From: Lachnospiraceae bacterium
GTDB lineage: Bacteria; Bacillota; Clostridia; Lachnospirales; Lachnospiraceae
Direction of reading: 5' to 3'
DNA: 64,000 bases
Assembly: GCA_019421365.1 (NCBI GenBank)
Contig: JAHZFJ010000011.1
Span: 66,016 to 130,015 of the forward strand
The notes under the pieces: generated by a model
The model's database searches: none
Seen by the model: the letters and a program-made list of their open reading frames with translations, nothing else
What the model was told of the DNA's origin: nothing
Shown here: one piece after another, positions 42,717-51,817 of the stretch
Layout of the letters: every line of letters begins with the position of its first letter
How positions within the stretch are numbered: position 1 is the first letter of the stretch
Translations under genes and position numbers: made by a program

Positions 42717-44303
42717 ATGTATACAGTTGTAGTAGCAGATGATGAAGAGGAATTACGTCGTGCGCTAATCCGGAAGGTTGACTTTGAAAGCCTTGGATTT
42801 TCTGTTATTGGGGAAGCAGAAAATGGAGCAGAAGCACTAGAACTAGTTGAAAAGCTAGAACCAGATTTGTTGTTAACAGATATTCGAATGCCGTTTATAT
42901 CAGGTATTGAATTGGCAAGACAGGTACGAGAGATTAGGCCAGCAATGCAAATCGCATTCATTAGTGGTTATGATGATTTTACCTATGCACAACAAGCAAT
43001 ACAGTATAACATTGTCAGTTATATGCTAAAACCGATTACATCAGCAGGATTGACAGAAGAATTAAAGCGAATTAAAAGTAAAATCGATGAGAAATTCAAA
43101 GAATTTGCTTCACAGAACATGGAACAAGTAGAAAGCTCGGGTTTTCTTATGTCATTAATTCTTGATGGATACCAAGTAAGAAACAAGGATAGCAAGAACG
43201 AGCAAATCATGAAAGAAGCGGTTTATTACGGCTTACTAGAAGAAGATAGTAATGATTTTCAGTATACAATAGTAGTTACTAGTATATGGGACAATGAAGG
43301 GAATAATTGTACTAGTAGAGCTAGTGTGAATGCAATCGATAGTATCTTACGCAAATACATAAAGCATGTTAGTTTCTATACGGAAGGGAAAGTTGTATCT
43401 TTATTGATGGCAACATTATCCGGGTTTGATAAGTATCTACATATCGCTGTGGAAGAAATCGCACAGAATGTAAAACGTATTATGAAGTTATCTTGTTCAA
43501 TAGGGATTAGTAGACCGGTAAAGCAAATAATAGGTTCTCATGAAGCATACATTGAGGCGATGAATGCGATTGGATATTCCAGACGAAGTGGAACCAATGT
43601 ATATTTCATCTCAGATGTGGAGAGAACAGAAGACTTTGATTTAGAGAAGATGCAAGACTCTATACGTGAGGTTGAAAATCTGATTCGAGGTGGTTCAAAG
43701 CAAGAGTTAGAAAATTATCTACACACTTTTTTTGATACCATGAATAATCGAAGTATATCACAGGTGGTAGCTAATTTTATGATGGCACAGCTGGTTTCGG
43801 CTGTATTTAGGATTGTATATGCAATAGCAGATGAAGATGCGGTAGCAGAGATAGAGAAGCATATTTCTTTTCAAAATCAGATGTTTTTTGAGGACTCTAA
43901 AGAAATTAGGAAGCGTTATATCGACTTTTGTTTAATGGCAAGAGACTTAATAGCAGATCAAAGGAAAAAGAGTAGCACGTTAATATGTGAGAAAGCTCTT
44001 GATTTAATCGAAAGACAATACATGGACTCTGAGTTATCATTGGTATCCATAAGTAATGAGATTGCAGTTAGTCCGAATTATTTAAGTGCTTTGATTAAGA
44101 AGTATACAGATAGTACATTTATTGAATTATTAACGAAGAAAAGAATTGAGATAGCAAAAGAATTAATACTTTGTTCCTCTATGAAGATCAGAGAAATTTC
44201 AGAAAAATGTGGTTACAGTGACCAACATTATTTTAGTTATTGTTTCAAAAAATACACTGGAGAGTCACCTATTATGTGTAGGAGAAATAATGAAGAAAAA
44301 TAA
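42717..44303 (+). CDS. YesN-type response regulator (REC + AraC)
   Basis: A 528-residue response regulator. The receiver domain (1-120) has the acidic pair Asp8/Asp9, phospho-Asp55 in LLTDIRMPF and Lys in MLKPI. A long middle region follows, and the C-terminus (about 430-528) is an AraC HTH pair (VSISNEIAVSPNYLSALIKK; IREISEKCGYSDQHYFSYCF). The next gene, its sensor kinase, overlaps the end by 14 bases. It probably activates the mglBAC genes downstream. Ribosome site: aaaggaga. Confidence 0.94.
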   Translation: MYTVVVADDEEELRRALIRKVDFESLGFSVIGEAENGAEALELVEKLEPDLLLTDIRMPFISGIELARQVREIRPAMQIAFISGYDDFTYAQQAIQYNIVSYMLKPITSAGLTEELKRIKSKIDEKFKEFASQNMEQVESSGFLMSLILDGYQVRNKDSKNEQIMKEAVYYGLLEEDSNDFQYTIVVTSIWDNEGNNCTSRASVNAIDSILRKYIKHVSFYTEGKVVSLLMATLSGFDKYLHIAVEEIAQNVKRIMKLSCSIGISRPVKQIIGSHEAYIEAMNAIGYSRRSGTNVYFISDVERTEDFDLEKMQDSIREVENLIRGGSKQELENYLHTFFDTMNNRSISQVVANFMMAQLVSAVFRIVYAIADEDAVAEIEKHISFQNQMFFEDSKEIRKRYIDFCLMARDLIADQRKKSSTLICEKALDLIERQYMDSELSLVSISNEIAVSPNYLSALIKKYTDSTFIELLTKKRIEIAKELILCSSMKIREISEKCGYSDQHYFSYCFKKYTGESPIMCRRNNEEK

Positions 44304-46029
44304 GAAAAAGAAGGTAGATTACAAAGTATACTTAAAGAAAGTTTCTTTATCAACAATCATGACCACTTTAGTTATTAGTATTATACTGTTTGCGGTCATC
44401 ATTGTTTTAGTAACGTTAATTAAAATCTATCAAGTATCTATGGAACAGAGTGCGGTTACTAGCAGTGAACAAGCAATTGCACAAGTTCATAATACAATTA
44501 CAGACTATACAGAAGATATGGCTGAAATCATGGAGAACATACGAGATAATATCAGTATGGATGAGAAAACAAAGAATAATTTCTTCACTTATTTATTAAA
44601 GATTCATACGGATGTAGTTTCAGTAGTTGTATATGATACGAATGGTAATTTAATGAATTGTTGGTCAGGTGATTTCAAACTAAAGGATAAGCTTACAAGA
44701 AATCTATCGTATAATAAGGTCATGGTAAGTGATATGCTCCTAAACATATCCACTCCACATGTGAATTCCCTTCTTGAAGGATATTATCCCTGGGTAGTAA
44801 CCATATCTCACTTTATGAGGGATTCTGACGATGAGAAGATACAGATAGCAATGGATATACGTTTCTCTAACATAGCAAGCTACATAGATGACGTAGGTAT
44901 TGGACAACATGGGTACTGTTTTATTATGGATAGTAAGGGAAACATAGTCTACCATCCACAACAACAATTAATCTATTCAGGTTTGAAGGAAGAGAACACG
45001 CAGGAACTTGCAAGCCTAGAAGATGGCCATTATACCAAATCGAATGTTATGTATACCATGTATACAGTTGAAAATTGTGATTGGAAAGTGGTAGGTGTCA
45101 GCTATGTAGATGAACTTATTACAAGCAAAGTAAGGAATATGATTCAGATTGTTGCTGTTTTACTGATGGTTGTTCTGATTGTGGCTTTTGTAATAGGATT
45201 GTTCATCTCCAGGTTAATATCACGACCTGCTAACAGACTTGCTAAGGCAATGACAGATTTTGAAAGTGATGCAGAGAATTTCATATATAATGACATTAAT
45301 GGGACAAGGGAGATTGCTGCTTTATCAGACTCATTTGAACATATGGTTGTACAGATACAAAGTCTTATGGAAAAGGTAAGGCAAGAAGAAATCAGCCTTC
45401 GAAAGACAGAATTGAATGCATTACAATCTCAGATTAATCCACATTTTCTTTATAATACATTAGATTCTATTGCATGGATGTGCGAGGAACATCGTTCAGA
45501 AGAAGCGGTTGAGATGGTAAGTTCCTTAGCCAAATTGTTTCGAATTAGTATAAGTAGAGGACATGAACTAATCACCTTAGATAACGAACTTAAACATGCT
45601 GAAAGTTACTTGAAGATTCAAAAGTACCGATATAAGAGTCAATTTAGCTATTATTTTAACATTGATGAAGAGTGTTTATCCTACTTGTGTAATAAGATTA
45701 CCCTACAACCAATTATTGAAAATGCTATATACCATGGCCTTGATATGGTTGATGAAGGCATCATAACCATTGAGGTAGGTAGGCAAGATGAGGATATACT
45801 GATACGAATAATTGATAATGGTGTTGGTATGACGAAGGAGCAATGTAATGAGATTTTGCAGAGAGATACCAGTGATAAAACTGGAATTGGCATTAAGAAT
45901 GTGAATGATCGAATAAAGATTTACTTTGGTGATCAGTATGGAGTCACGATTAAAAGTGAACTTGATGTTGGTACAGAAATCTCTATATTGATACCTAAGA
46001 TACAGGAGGACAAGTATGGTACAAAATAG
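44290..46029 (+). CDS. YesM/LytS-type sensor histidine kinase
   Basis: A 579-residue membrane kinase. TM1 is near residues 20-46 and TM2 near 280-305, enclosing an extracellular Cache-like region (HGYCFIMDSKGNIVYHP). A HAMP segment is followed by the phospho-accepting block INPHFLYNTLDSI and an HATPase domain with NAIYHGLD and IRIIDNGVGM. ATG 44290 has a ggag site; upstream in-frame codons lie inside yesN and are rejected. The adjacent anchored sugar-binding protein probably feeds signal to its outer domain. Confidence 0.94.
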   Translation: MKKNKKKKVDYKVYLKKVSLSTIMTTLVISIILFAVIIVLVTLIKIYQVSMEQSAVTSSEQAIAQVHNTITDYTEDMAEIMENIRDNISMDEKTKNNFFTYLLKIHTDVVSVVVYDTNGNLMNCWSGDFKLKDKLTRNLSYNKVMVSDMLLNISTPHVNSLLEGYYPWVVTISHFMRDSDDEKIQIAMDIRFSNIASYIDDVGIGQHGYCFIMDSKGNIVYHPQQQLIYSGLKEENTQELASLEDGHYTKSNVMYTMYTVENCDWKVVGVSYVDELITSKVRNMIQIVAVLLMVVLIVAFVIGLFISRLISRPANRLAKAMTDFESDAENFIYNDINGTREIAALSDSFEHMVVQIQSLMEKVRQEEISLRKTELNALQSQINPHFLYNTLDSIAWMCEEHRSEEAVEMVSSLAKLFRISISRGHELITLDNELKHAESYLKIQKYRYKSQFSYYFNIDEECLSYLCNKITLQPIIENAIYHGLDMVDEGIITIEVGRQDEDILIRIIDNGVGMTKEQCNEILQRDTSDKTGIGIKNVNDRIKIYFGDQYGVTIKSELDVGTEISILIPKIQEDKYGTK

Positions 46030-47035
46030 TGTGAAGCGAAAGCTAAGAAAAGTTTTGTATGTATTAGTGGCGGTCCTATTCCTTATAATCTGTATTGGTG
46101 GTTGTATATTCATAGTGAATTCACTAACTTCAAGTAGTACTACAGTAGCTGATAATAACAAACAAAGAATTGCTGTAATCACGAAATCCACAACTTCGCA
46201 GTTCTGGAAATCAGTTTTTTCAGGTGCGAATGCAGCAAGTACAGAGTATAATCTAAGTATTACTTTCGAAGGCCCTGATAACGAGGAAGATTATGAAAAG
46301 CAGAATGAGTTCATTAATAAAGCTGTGAAAGATGAAGTTGACGCAATTGTTTTCTCGGCAGTTGATTATAATGCCAATGCAGAGGCGATTAATTATGCAG
46401 TAAGCCAAGGAATAAAGGTTGTTGTTATTGACAGTGATGTGAATAGTGATAAAGTAAGTTGTCGAATCAGTACGGATAATTATCTAGCTGGAAAAAAAGC
46501 AGGGGAGAAAGTTCTTGAGAGTACAGAAGCAGCGATTTATGTGGGGATTGTTAATTTTGACAAGAATTCAGCGAATGGTCAAGAGAGGGAGCAAGGATTA
46601 CGAGATGCTTTAGAAGAAAACTCTAGTATTACCATAATTGATTCAAGGAATGTATTATCAACATCTGAAGATGCAAAGAATGAAACAGAGTGGATGTTGA
46701 GACAACACCCGCAGATTAATGTTATTGTAACTTTCAATGAATGGACAAGCCTTGGTGTAGGGTATGCCGTGGAAGAGATGAAATTGGCGGAAGATACGAT
46801 GGTAATTGCATTTGATAGTAATATTGTATCAGTTGAGATGCTAGAAGAGGGTGTAGTAGATGCATTGCTTGTTCAGAATCCATATGCTATGGGTTACTTA
46901 GGTGTAGAAAGTGCATATAAACTAATTAATAATCAAACGTTAAATGACACACGAATTGATACATCAACACAGTTAATTACTAGGGATAATATGTTTGAAG
47001 AGGAGTGTCAAAGAATTTTATTTCCATTTGATTAG
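46016..47035 (+). CDS. Membrane-anchored sugar-binding sensor protein
   Basis: A 339-residue periplasmic-binding-protein fold (Peripla_BP_4/LacI type) with a basic start and a single hydrophobic anchor (about 12-36, LVAVLFLIICIGGCIFIV); a lipobox-like IGGC is also present. Binding-protein blocks include KQRIAVITKSTTSQFWKSV and VVIDSDVNSDKVSCRISTDN. It overlaps the kinase gene by 14 bases. The trio matches the XylFII-LytS-YesN three-component sugar sensors described in Clostridium, where the binding protein presents sugar to the kinase. The sugar here may be galactose or glucose, judged from the transporter. Confidence 0.88.
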   Translation: MVQNSVKRKLRKVLYVLVAVLFLIICIGGCIFIVNSLTSSSTTVADNNKQRIAVITKSTTSQFWKSVFSGANAASTEYNLSITFEGPDNEEDYEKQNEFINKAVKDEVDAIVFSAVDYNANAEAINYAVSQGIKVVVIDSDVNSDKVSCRISTDNYLAGKKAGEKVLESTEAAIYVGIVNFDKNSANGQEREQGLRDALEENSSITIIDSRNVLSTSEDAKNETEWMLRQHPQINVIVTFNEWTSLGVGYAVEEMKLAEDTMVIAFDSNIVSVEMLEEGVVDALLVQNPYAMGYLGVESAYKLINNQTLNDTRIDTSTQLITRDNMFEEECQRILFPFD

Positions 47036-47053
47036 ATATGTTATATATTACGA

Positions 47054-47090
47054 AAAAAGAGCGTATAATCGACAGATTTGCGCTCTTTTT
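47054..47090 (+). terminator. Terminator of the yesN-yesM-sensor operon
   Basis: aaaaagagcg (47054-47063) pairs with cgctcttttt (47081-47090). Confidence 0.85.
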
Positions 47091-47254
47091 GTATGATATT
47101 ACATATGGAAAGAAATATGGTTAGTTAAAATATACAAAACACAGTAAATTTTCATACATTCATAATACATAATCACATGGAGTTAGAAGATGATAAATGA
47201 TATCCTAACAATACAAAGAAAATAACTGATCAGTTACTTATTCTTGTAGCAATG

Positions 47255-47357
47255 TAGCACATATTGTGCTAACAAAGAGGAGGATAGTGTGAAAGATAAA
47301 TCTTTCACACGGCGATTTGGTGCCCAAAGTCAACAAGTTGACTTGCACAAAGTCGCC
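47255..47357 (+). promoter_or_regulatory. Structured leader of mglB: three consecutive hairpins
   Basis: Hairpin 1: tagcac/gtgcta at 47255-47271. Hairpin 2: gtgtgaaaga (47287-47296) with tctttcacac (47301-47310). Hairpin 3: 47311-47357, outer ggcgatttggtgc with gcacaaagtcgcc (one mismatch) and inner aagtcaac with gttgactt. Hairpins 2 and 3 are contiguous and end 28 bases before the ATG, near the ribosome site. No known riboswitch consensus is recognised. The rest of the 350-bp gap holds a terminator and AT-rich sequence. Confidence 0.6.
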
Positions 47358-47385
47358 AGACTTTTGAAAGGGAATGGTGATTAAT

Positions 47386-48585
47386 ATGAAAAAGAGATTT
47401 TTAGCAACAATGTTATGTCTTACAATGGCGGTAACATTATTTACAGGTTGTAGTAGTTCTAAAAACAATACACCAAAGAATAATTCCACTACAGACACAA
47501 CTGCAGATACAACTGCAGCAGATGATGAGGCAGAGGACGTAGTAGATGCAGCAGGCGATAAAGTAGACTTATCAGATGCAAACATAGCAGTATTCTATTA
47601 CACATATTCGGATACATACATCGCTTCTGTTCGTACAGCACTTGATAAACAACTTGATACGCTAGGTGTAAAATATCAAGATTATGATTCAAACAGTAAC
47701 CAAACAACACAGAATGAGCAGATAGACACAGCAATCAGTACTGGAGCTACACTACTTATTGTAAACATCGTTACATCAGGATCAGTTGATGCATCACAAG
47801 CTATCGTAGATAAAGCATCAGCAGCAGGAATTCCACTTATCTTCTTTAACCGTGCAGTTGAAGGCGATGCAGAAGAAGGAACTGTACTTGGAAGTTATGA
47901 CAAATGTGCCTTTGTAGGAACAGATGCTCCAGAAGCTGGTCATATGCAAGGAACTATGATTGGCGAATATATTGTTAAAAACTTTGATTCAATTGACTTA
48001 AATGGTGACGGAAAAATCAGCTATGCAATGTTCATGGGACAGCTTGGTAATGTTGAAGCAATCTATCGTACACAATTTGGTGTAGAAGATGCGAATGCGG
48101 TATTAAAGGAAAATAATCTCCCAGAATTAGAATACTTCGATTCTTCAAACTCAGATAGCTATCAAGTTGACCAAGATGGTAACTGGAGTGCAATGGCAGC
48201 AAACAACTATATGACAACAAACCTTTCTCAATTTAATGAACAAAACGGTAACATGATCGAACTTGTTATCTGTAACAACGATGGTATGGCAGAAGGTGTT
48301 ATTTCAGCTTTAAATGATAAAGGATATAATCTTGGTGACGGAAGTGGCAAAACAATTCCTGTATTTGGTGTAGATGCTACAGATGCAGCAAAACAACTAA
48401 TCGCTGATGGTAAGATGACTGGTACGATCAAACAAGATGCTGAAGGTATGGCAGATGGTATCGCATTCTTAACTAACAATGCAGTTAGTGGTAAGAATTT
48501 AATGGATGGAACAGATTCATATAACATCTCAACAAATGTTAATAACAAGATCTACATCCCATATGCAACTTATACTGGAGAATAA
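47386..48585 (+). CDS. mglB: Galactose/glucose-binding lipoprotein, MglB-like
   Basis: Binding protein of 399 residues for a galactose/methyl-galactoside-type ABC importer. It has a lipoprotein signal ending in LFTGC, a Ser/Thr/Asn/Asp-rich linker, and the Peripla_BP fold. A calcium loop DLNGDGKISY is present, as in E. coli MglB (DLNKDGQIQ), supporting the assignment. ATG 47386 lies 13 bases after an aaaggga site; the in-frame GTG at 47374 is too close to it. mglA and mglC follow. The sugar could also be glucose or another hexose. Confidence 0.9.
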   Translation: MKKRFLATMLCLTMAVTLFTGCSSSKNNTPKNNSTTDTTADTTAADDEAEDVVDAAGDKVDLSDANIAVFYYTYSDTYIASVRTALDKQLDTLGVKYQDYDSNSNQTTQNEQIDTAISTGATLLIVNIVTSGSVDASQAIVDKASAAGIPLIFFNRAVEGDAEEGTVLGSYDKCAFVGTDAPEAGHMQGTMIGEYIVKNFDSIDLNGDGKISYAMFMGQLGNVEAIYRTQFGVEDANAVLKENNLPELEYFDSSNSDSYQVDQDGNWSAMAANNYMTTNLSQFNEQNGNMIELVICNNDGMAEGVISALNDKGYNLGDGSGKTIPVFGVDATDAAKQLIADGKMTGTIKQDAEGMADGIAFLTNNAVSGKNLMDGTDSYNISTNVNNKIYIPYATYTGE

Positions 48586-48692
48586 TTAAAAGAGTAGAGT
48601 AACTAATAAGATAGGGCGGCCATTATAAGATGGTGGTCGCCTACTCTTTCTATTCTGAGAAAAGTAGTAAGATAAAAGATGGGAGGCAGACC

Positions 48693-50192
48693 ATGGAGAA
48701 GGACGTATTGTTGCAAATGACAGACATCAGTAAGACGTTCCCGGGTGTCAAAGCCTTGGATAATGTTTCGTTAACAGTTAAAAGGGGAACCGTTCATGCA
48801 TTAATGGGCGAAAACGGTGCAGGAAAATCTACCTTAATGAAATGTTTATTTGGAATCTATGCGAAAGATAGTGGAACAATCAATCTAGAAGGAAAAGAGA
48901 TTAACTTTAAGAATTCAAAGGAAGCTTTGGATAATGGTGTTGCAATGGTACACCAAGAATTAAATCAGGCATTAAAACGTAATGTAATGGATAATATCTG
49001 GTTAGGACGCTATCCTACGCGAGCAGGATTAATGGTAGATGAGAGAAAAATCTACAATGATACGAAGAAGATATTTGATGAACTTGGAATAGATGTGGAT
49101 CCAAGGAAAATCATGAGCACTATGCCAGTATCACAACGGCAAATGGTAGAGATAGCAAAAGCCGTATCATTTAATTCGAAAATTATTGTATTTGATGAAC
49201 CAACTTCTTCCTTAACAGAAGAAGAGGTAGAACATTTATTTAAGATTATAAATATGCTACGAGACAAAGGTTGTGGAATTATCTATATTTCCCATAAGAT
49301 GGCGGAAATATTAAGAATCTCCGATGAAGTAACAATCATGCGTGATGGAACTTATGTAGCAACAAAACCCGCTAAGGATCTAACAATCGATGAAATTATT
49401 AAGCTTATGGTTGGAAGAGAATTGAATAACCAATTCCCTCCAAAGACAAATGAACCTGGTGAAATCGCTCTCGAGGTGAATAATCTAACAGCGCAGTATT
49501 CTCAGTTAAGAGACGTATCATTCACTGTAAGAAAAGGTGAGATTATAGGTTTGTCAGGTCTTGATGGAAGTGGTCGTACAGAGTGCCTTGAGAATATATT
49601 CGGAATCGCAACTAGGAAGACAGGGACTATAAAGCTAGATGGCAGGGAAGTTCTTAACAGAAATTCAAGAGAATCGATAAAGAATGGTTTTGCAATGTTG
49701 ACAGAAGAAAGACGTTCAACTGGTATCTTTGGAATTCTAAGTATTAGAGAGAATACCGTTATATCCAGTTTGAAAAAGCATAAGAAACATCATCTATATC
49801 TGAGTGAGAAGTCTATGATGAAAGATACACAGTGGTCGATTGACGCTATGCGTACTAAGACACCAAGGCAAGAGACGAAAATTAAGACATTATCAGGAGG
49901 CAATCAACAAAAAGTTATATTAGGAAGATGGTTACTGACTGACCCTGAGGTATTATTGTTAGATGAGCCTACGCGTGGTATTGATGTCGGTGCAAAATAT
50001 GAGATTTATCAATTGATATTAGATTTGGCTAATAGAGGGAAGATAGTTATCATGGTTTCGTCAGAAATGCCAGAACTCCTTGGAATGTGCGACAGAATTC
50101 TTGTTATGTCAGGTGGACGATTAGCTGGTGAAGTCGATGCTTCAGATACAACACAAGAGGAAATAATGACTCTCGCAGCTAAGTATGTATAG
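48693..50192 (+). CDS. mglA: Sugar ABC transporter ATPase, MglA-like
   Basis: Double ATPase of 499 residues. The first domain has Walker A GENGAGKST, then MVHQELNQ, and Walker B VFDEPTSSL. The second has the usual degenerate loop GLDGSGRTE, signature LSGGNQQKV and Walker B LLDEPTRGID. This tandem form is specific to MglA/RbsA-type importers. ATG 48693 with a gggagg site is chosen over an upstream in-frame start at 48630. Confidence 0.96.
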   Translation: MEKDVLLQMTDISKTFPGVKALDNVSLTVKRGTVHALMGENGAGKSTLMKCLFGIYAKDSGTINLEGKEINFKNSKEALDNGVAMVHQELNQALKRNVMDNIWLGRYPTRAGLMVDERKIYNDTKKIFDELGIDVDPRKIMSTMPVSQRQMVEIAKAVSFNSKIIVFDEPTSSLTEEEVEHLFKIINMLRDKGCGIIYISHKMAEILRISDEVTIMRDGTYVATKPAKDLTIDEIIKLMVGRELNNQFPPKTNEPGEIALEVNNLTAQYSQLRDVSFTVRKGEIIGLSGLDGSGRTECLENIFGIATRKTGTIKLDGREVLNRNSRESIKNGFAMLTEERRSTGIFGILSIRENTVISSLKKHKKHHLYLSEKSMMKDTQWSIDAMRTKTPRQETKIKTLSGGNQQKVILGRWLLTDPEVLLLDEPTRGIDVGAKYEIYQLILDLANRGKIVIMVSSEMPELLGMCDRILVMSGGRLAGEVDASDTTQEEIMTLAAKYV

Positions 50193-50218
50193 GAAGGAAC
50201 GGGTTGAAAGAATAAATT

Positions 50219-51301
50219 ATGAATATGGTATCAAGCGTAAAACAAGGCTTTGCTAATTATAAGGAACTAGATAAGAAAGATAAATTCAATTTTTGGAAGG
50301 AGGGAATAATTAATAATGCGTTATATATACTCCTTTTCATTGCAGTAATTTATACATATACGCAAAATCAGCGTTTCCTAACAGTAAACTCAATTGTTAA
50401 TATCATATCGTTATCAGCTGCAAACATTCCGATTGCATGTGGTATTGCAGGATGTATCGTATTAACGGGTACTGACTTATCAGCGGGACGTGTCGTTGGT
50501 TTAACAGCATGTATCTCCGCTTCCTTGTTACAAGCTGTAGATTATCCTACAAAAATGTTTCCAGGTTTACCTGATTTACCACCTTATGTATCAATTCCAT
50601 TAGTAATTATTATAGTTATTATAGTAGGTGGTATTATCGGTTGGTTCAACGGTTTCTTCGTTGCGAAATTCCAACTACATCCATTTATCGTAACATTAGC
50701 AACACAGTTAATTGTATATGGTTTGCTATTAATGTACATCATGCTTAATGGCAATAATGGTCAACCTATTTCTGGGTTAGATAAATCATTCAAAATATTT
50801 GTAACAGGTAGTTTTGTTTCCTTGTTTGGAGTTCCGATTCCAAACTATGTATGGTTTGCATGTGCCGTTGTTATTATAATGTGGTTCATCTGGAACAAGA
50901 CAACATTCGGTAAGAATATGTTTGCTGTTGGATCAAATGCAGAGGCAGCTAATGTATCTGGTGTAAACGTAATGAAAACAACAATTATGGTACACACACT
51001 TGCTGGTTGTATGTATGGTATTACAGGATTCATTGAATCCGCGCGTATTGGTTCAAACCAAGCTAACACAGGTCTTAACTATGAATGTGATGCCATTGCA
51101 GCTTGTGTAATCGGTGGTGTTTCCTTTGTTGGTGGTACCGGTAAGATTAGTGGTGTTGTATTAGGCGTATTTTTACTTCGTATTATCTTCGTTGCATTGA
51201 ATTTCTTATCAATCAATCAAAACACACAATATATTATCAAAGGTTTAATCATCTTAATTGCTTGTGCTATTGATATGAGAAAGTATCTAGTACGTAAATA
51301 A
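50219..51301 (+). CDS. mglC: Sugar ABC transporter permease, MglC-like
   Basis: Membrane subunit of 360 residues (BPD_transp_2/RbsC-like), with about eight or more hydrophobic spans and the blocks GTDLSAGRVVGLTA, NGFFVAKFQLHPFIVTLAT and YECDAIAACVIGGVSFVGGTG, the last resembling the MglC signature. It lies 26 bp after mglA. An N-terminal cytoplasmic extension of about 35 residues precedes the first span. Likely forms a homodimer with MglA. Confidence 0.95.
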   Translation: MNMVSSVKQGFANYKELDKKDKFNFWKEGIINNALYILLFIAVIYTYTQNQRFLTVNSIVNIISLSAANIPIACGIAGCIVLTGTDLSAGRVVGLTACISASLLQAVDYPTKMFPGLPDLPPYVSIPLVIIIVIIVGGIIGWFNGFFVAKFQLHPFIVTLATQLIVYGLLLMYIMLNGNNGQPISGLDKSFKIFVTGSFVSLFGVPIPNYVWFACAVVIIMWFIWNKTTFGKNMFAVGSNAEAANVSGVNVMKTTIMVHTLAGCMYGITGFIESARIGSNQANTGLNYECDAIAACVIGGVSFVGGTGKISGVVLGVFLLRIIFVALNFLSINQNTQYIIKGLIILIACAIDMRKYLVRK

Positions 51302-51383
51302 TAGGTAACAAGAGCATCATTTGTGACTATGAAGAACATGGTCATGAATGGTTACAGTAATAGAAAGAATGGGGGAGTTTCGC

Positions 51384-51650
51384 ATGAAAGATAAGAGAAG
51401 AATTGCTATTTATTCCATGGCAGGAGTATATCTGTTGTTTTTAGCCGTTAATATGTTTAAAAACAGATTGAATAGTACAGGAAGTGAATATATATTTTTG
51501 ATTATATTCATCATAGCATTTAGCGTAATTGGAACTGGTGCAATCGTTTATAGTTTCTATGCAATGACAAAACAAGCAAAAGAGATGAAAGATCCCCCTG
51601 TTGTTGAAAGATGTGAAGAAGAGATAAGTACGAGTACTAAAACTGAATAG
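51384..51650 (+). CDS. Small two-span membrane protein, 88 aa
   Basis: An 88-residue ORF 82 bp after mglC. Two hydrophobic segments (IAIYSMAGVYLLFLAVNMF and YIFLIIFIIAFSVIGTGAIV) are followed by an acidic tail. ATG 51384 has a tgggggag site; an earlier in-frame start at 51348 does not. I do not recognise a family. As the last gene before the terminator it may be an accessory of the mgl operon. Confidence 0.65.
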   Translation: MKDKRRIAIYSMAGVYLLFLAVNMFKNRLNSTGSEYIFLIIFIIAFSVIGTGAIVYSFYAMTKQAKEMKDPPVVERCEEEISTSTKTE

Positions 51651-51660
51651 AGAAAAACAT

Positions 51661-51722
51661 CTAAAGGATAACCATTAAAATGATTAAGTATTTGTCAGAG
51701 ATTTTAACGGTTATCCTTTTAG
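51661..51722 (+). terminator. Terminator of the mgl operon
   Basis: ctaaaggataacc (51661-51673) pairs with ggttatccttttag (51709-51722), with inner attaaaat/attttaa extending the stem. Confidence 0.85.
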
Positions 51723-51817
51723 AATGTAAATCTTACTTTGGTTGATAGTATTGTTCAATCCAAGATTTGTATTATGAACAAAGTATTCAAATGGCAGAAA
51801 GGAGCAAGTTTACGATT

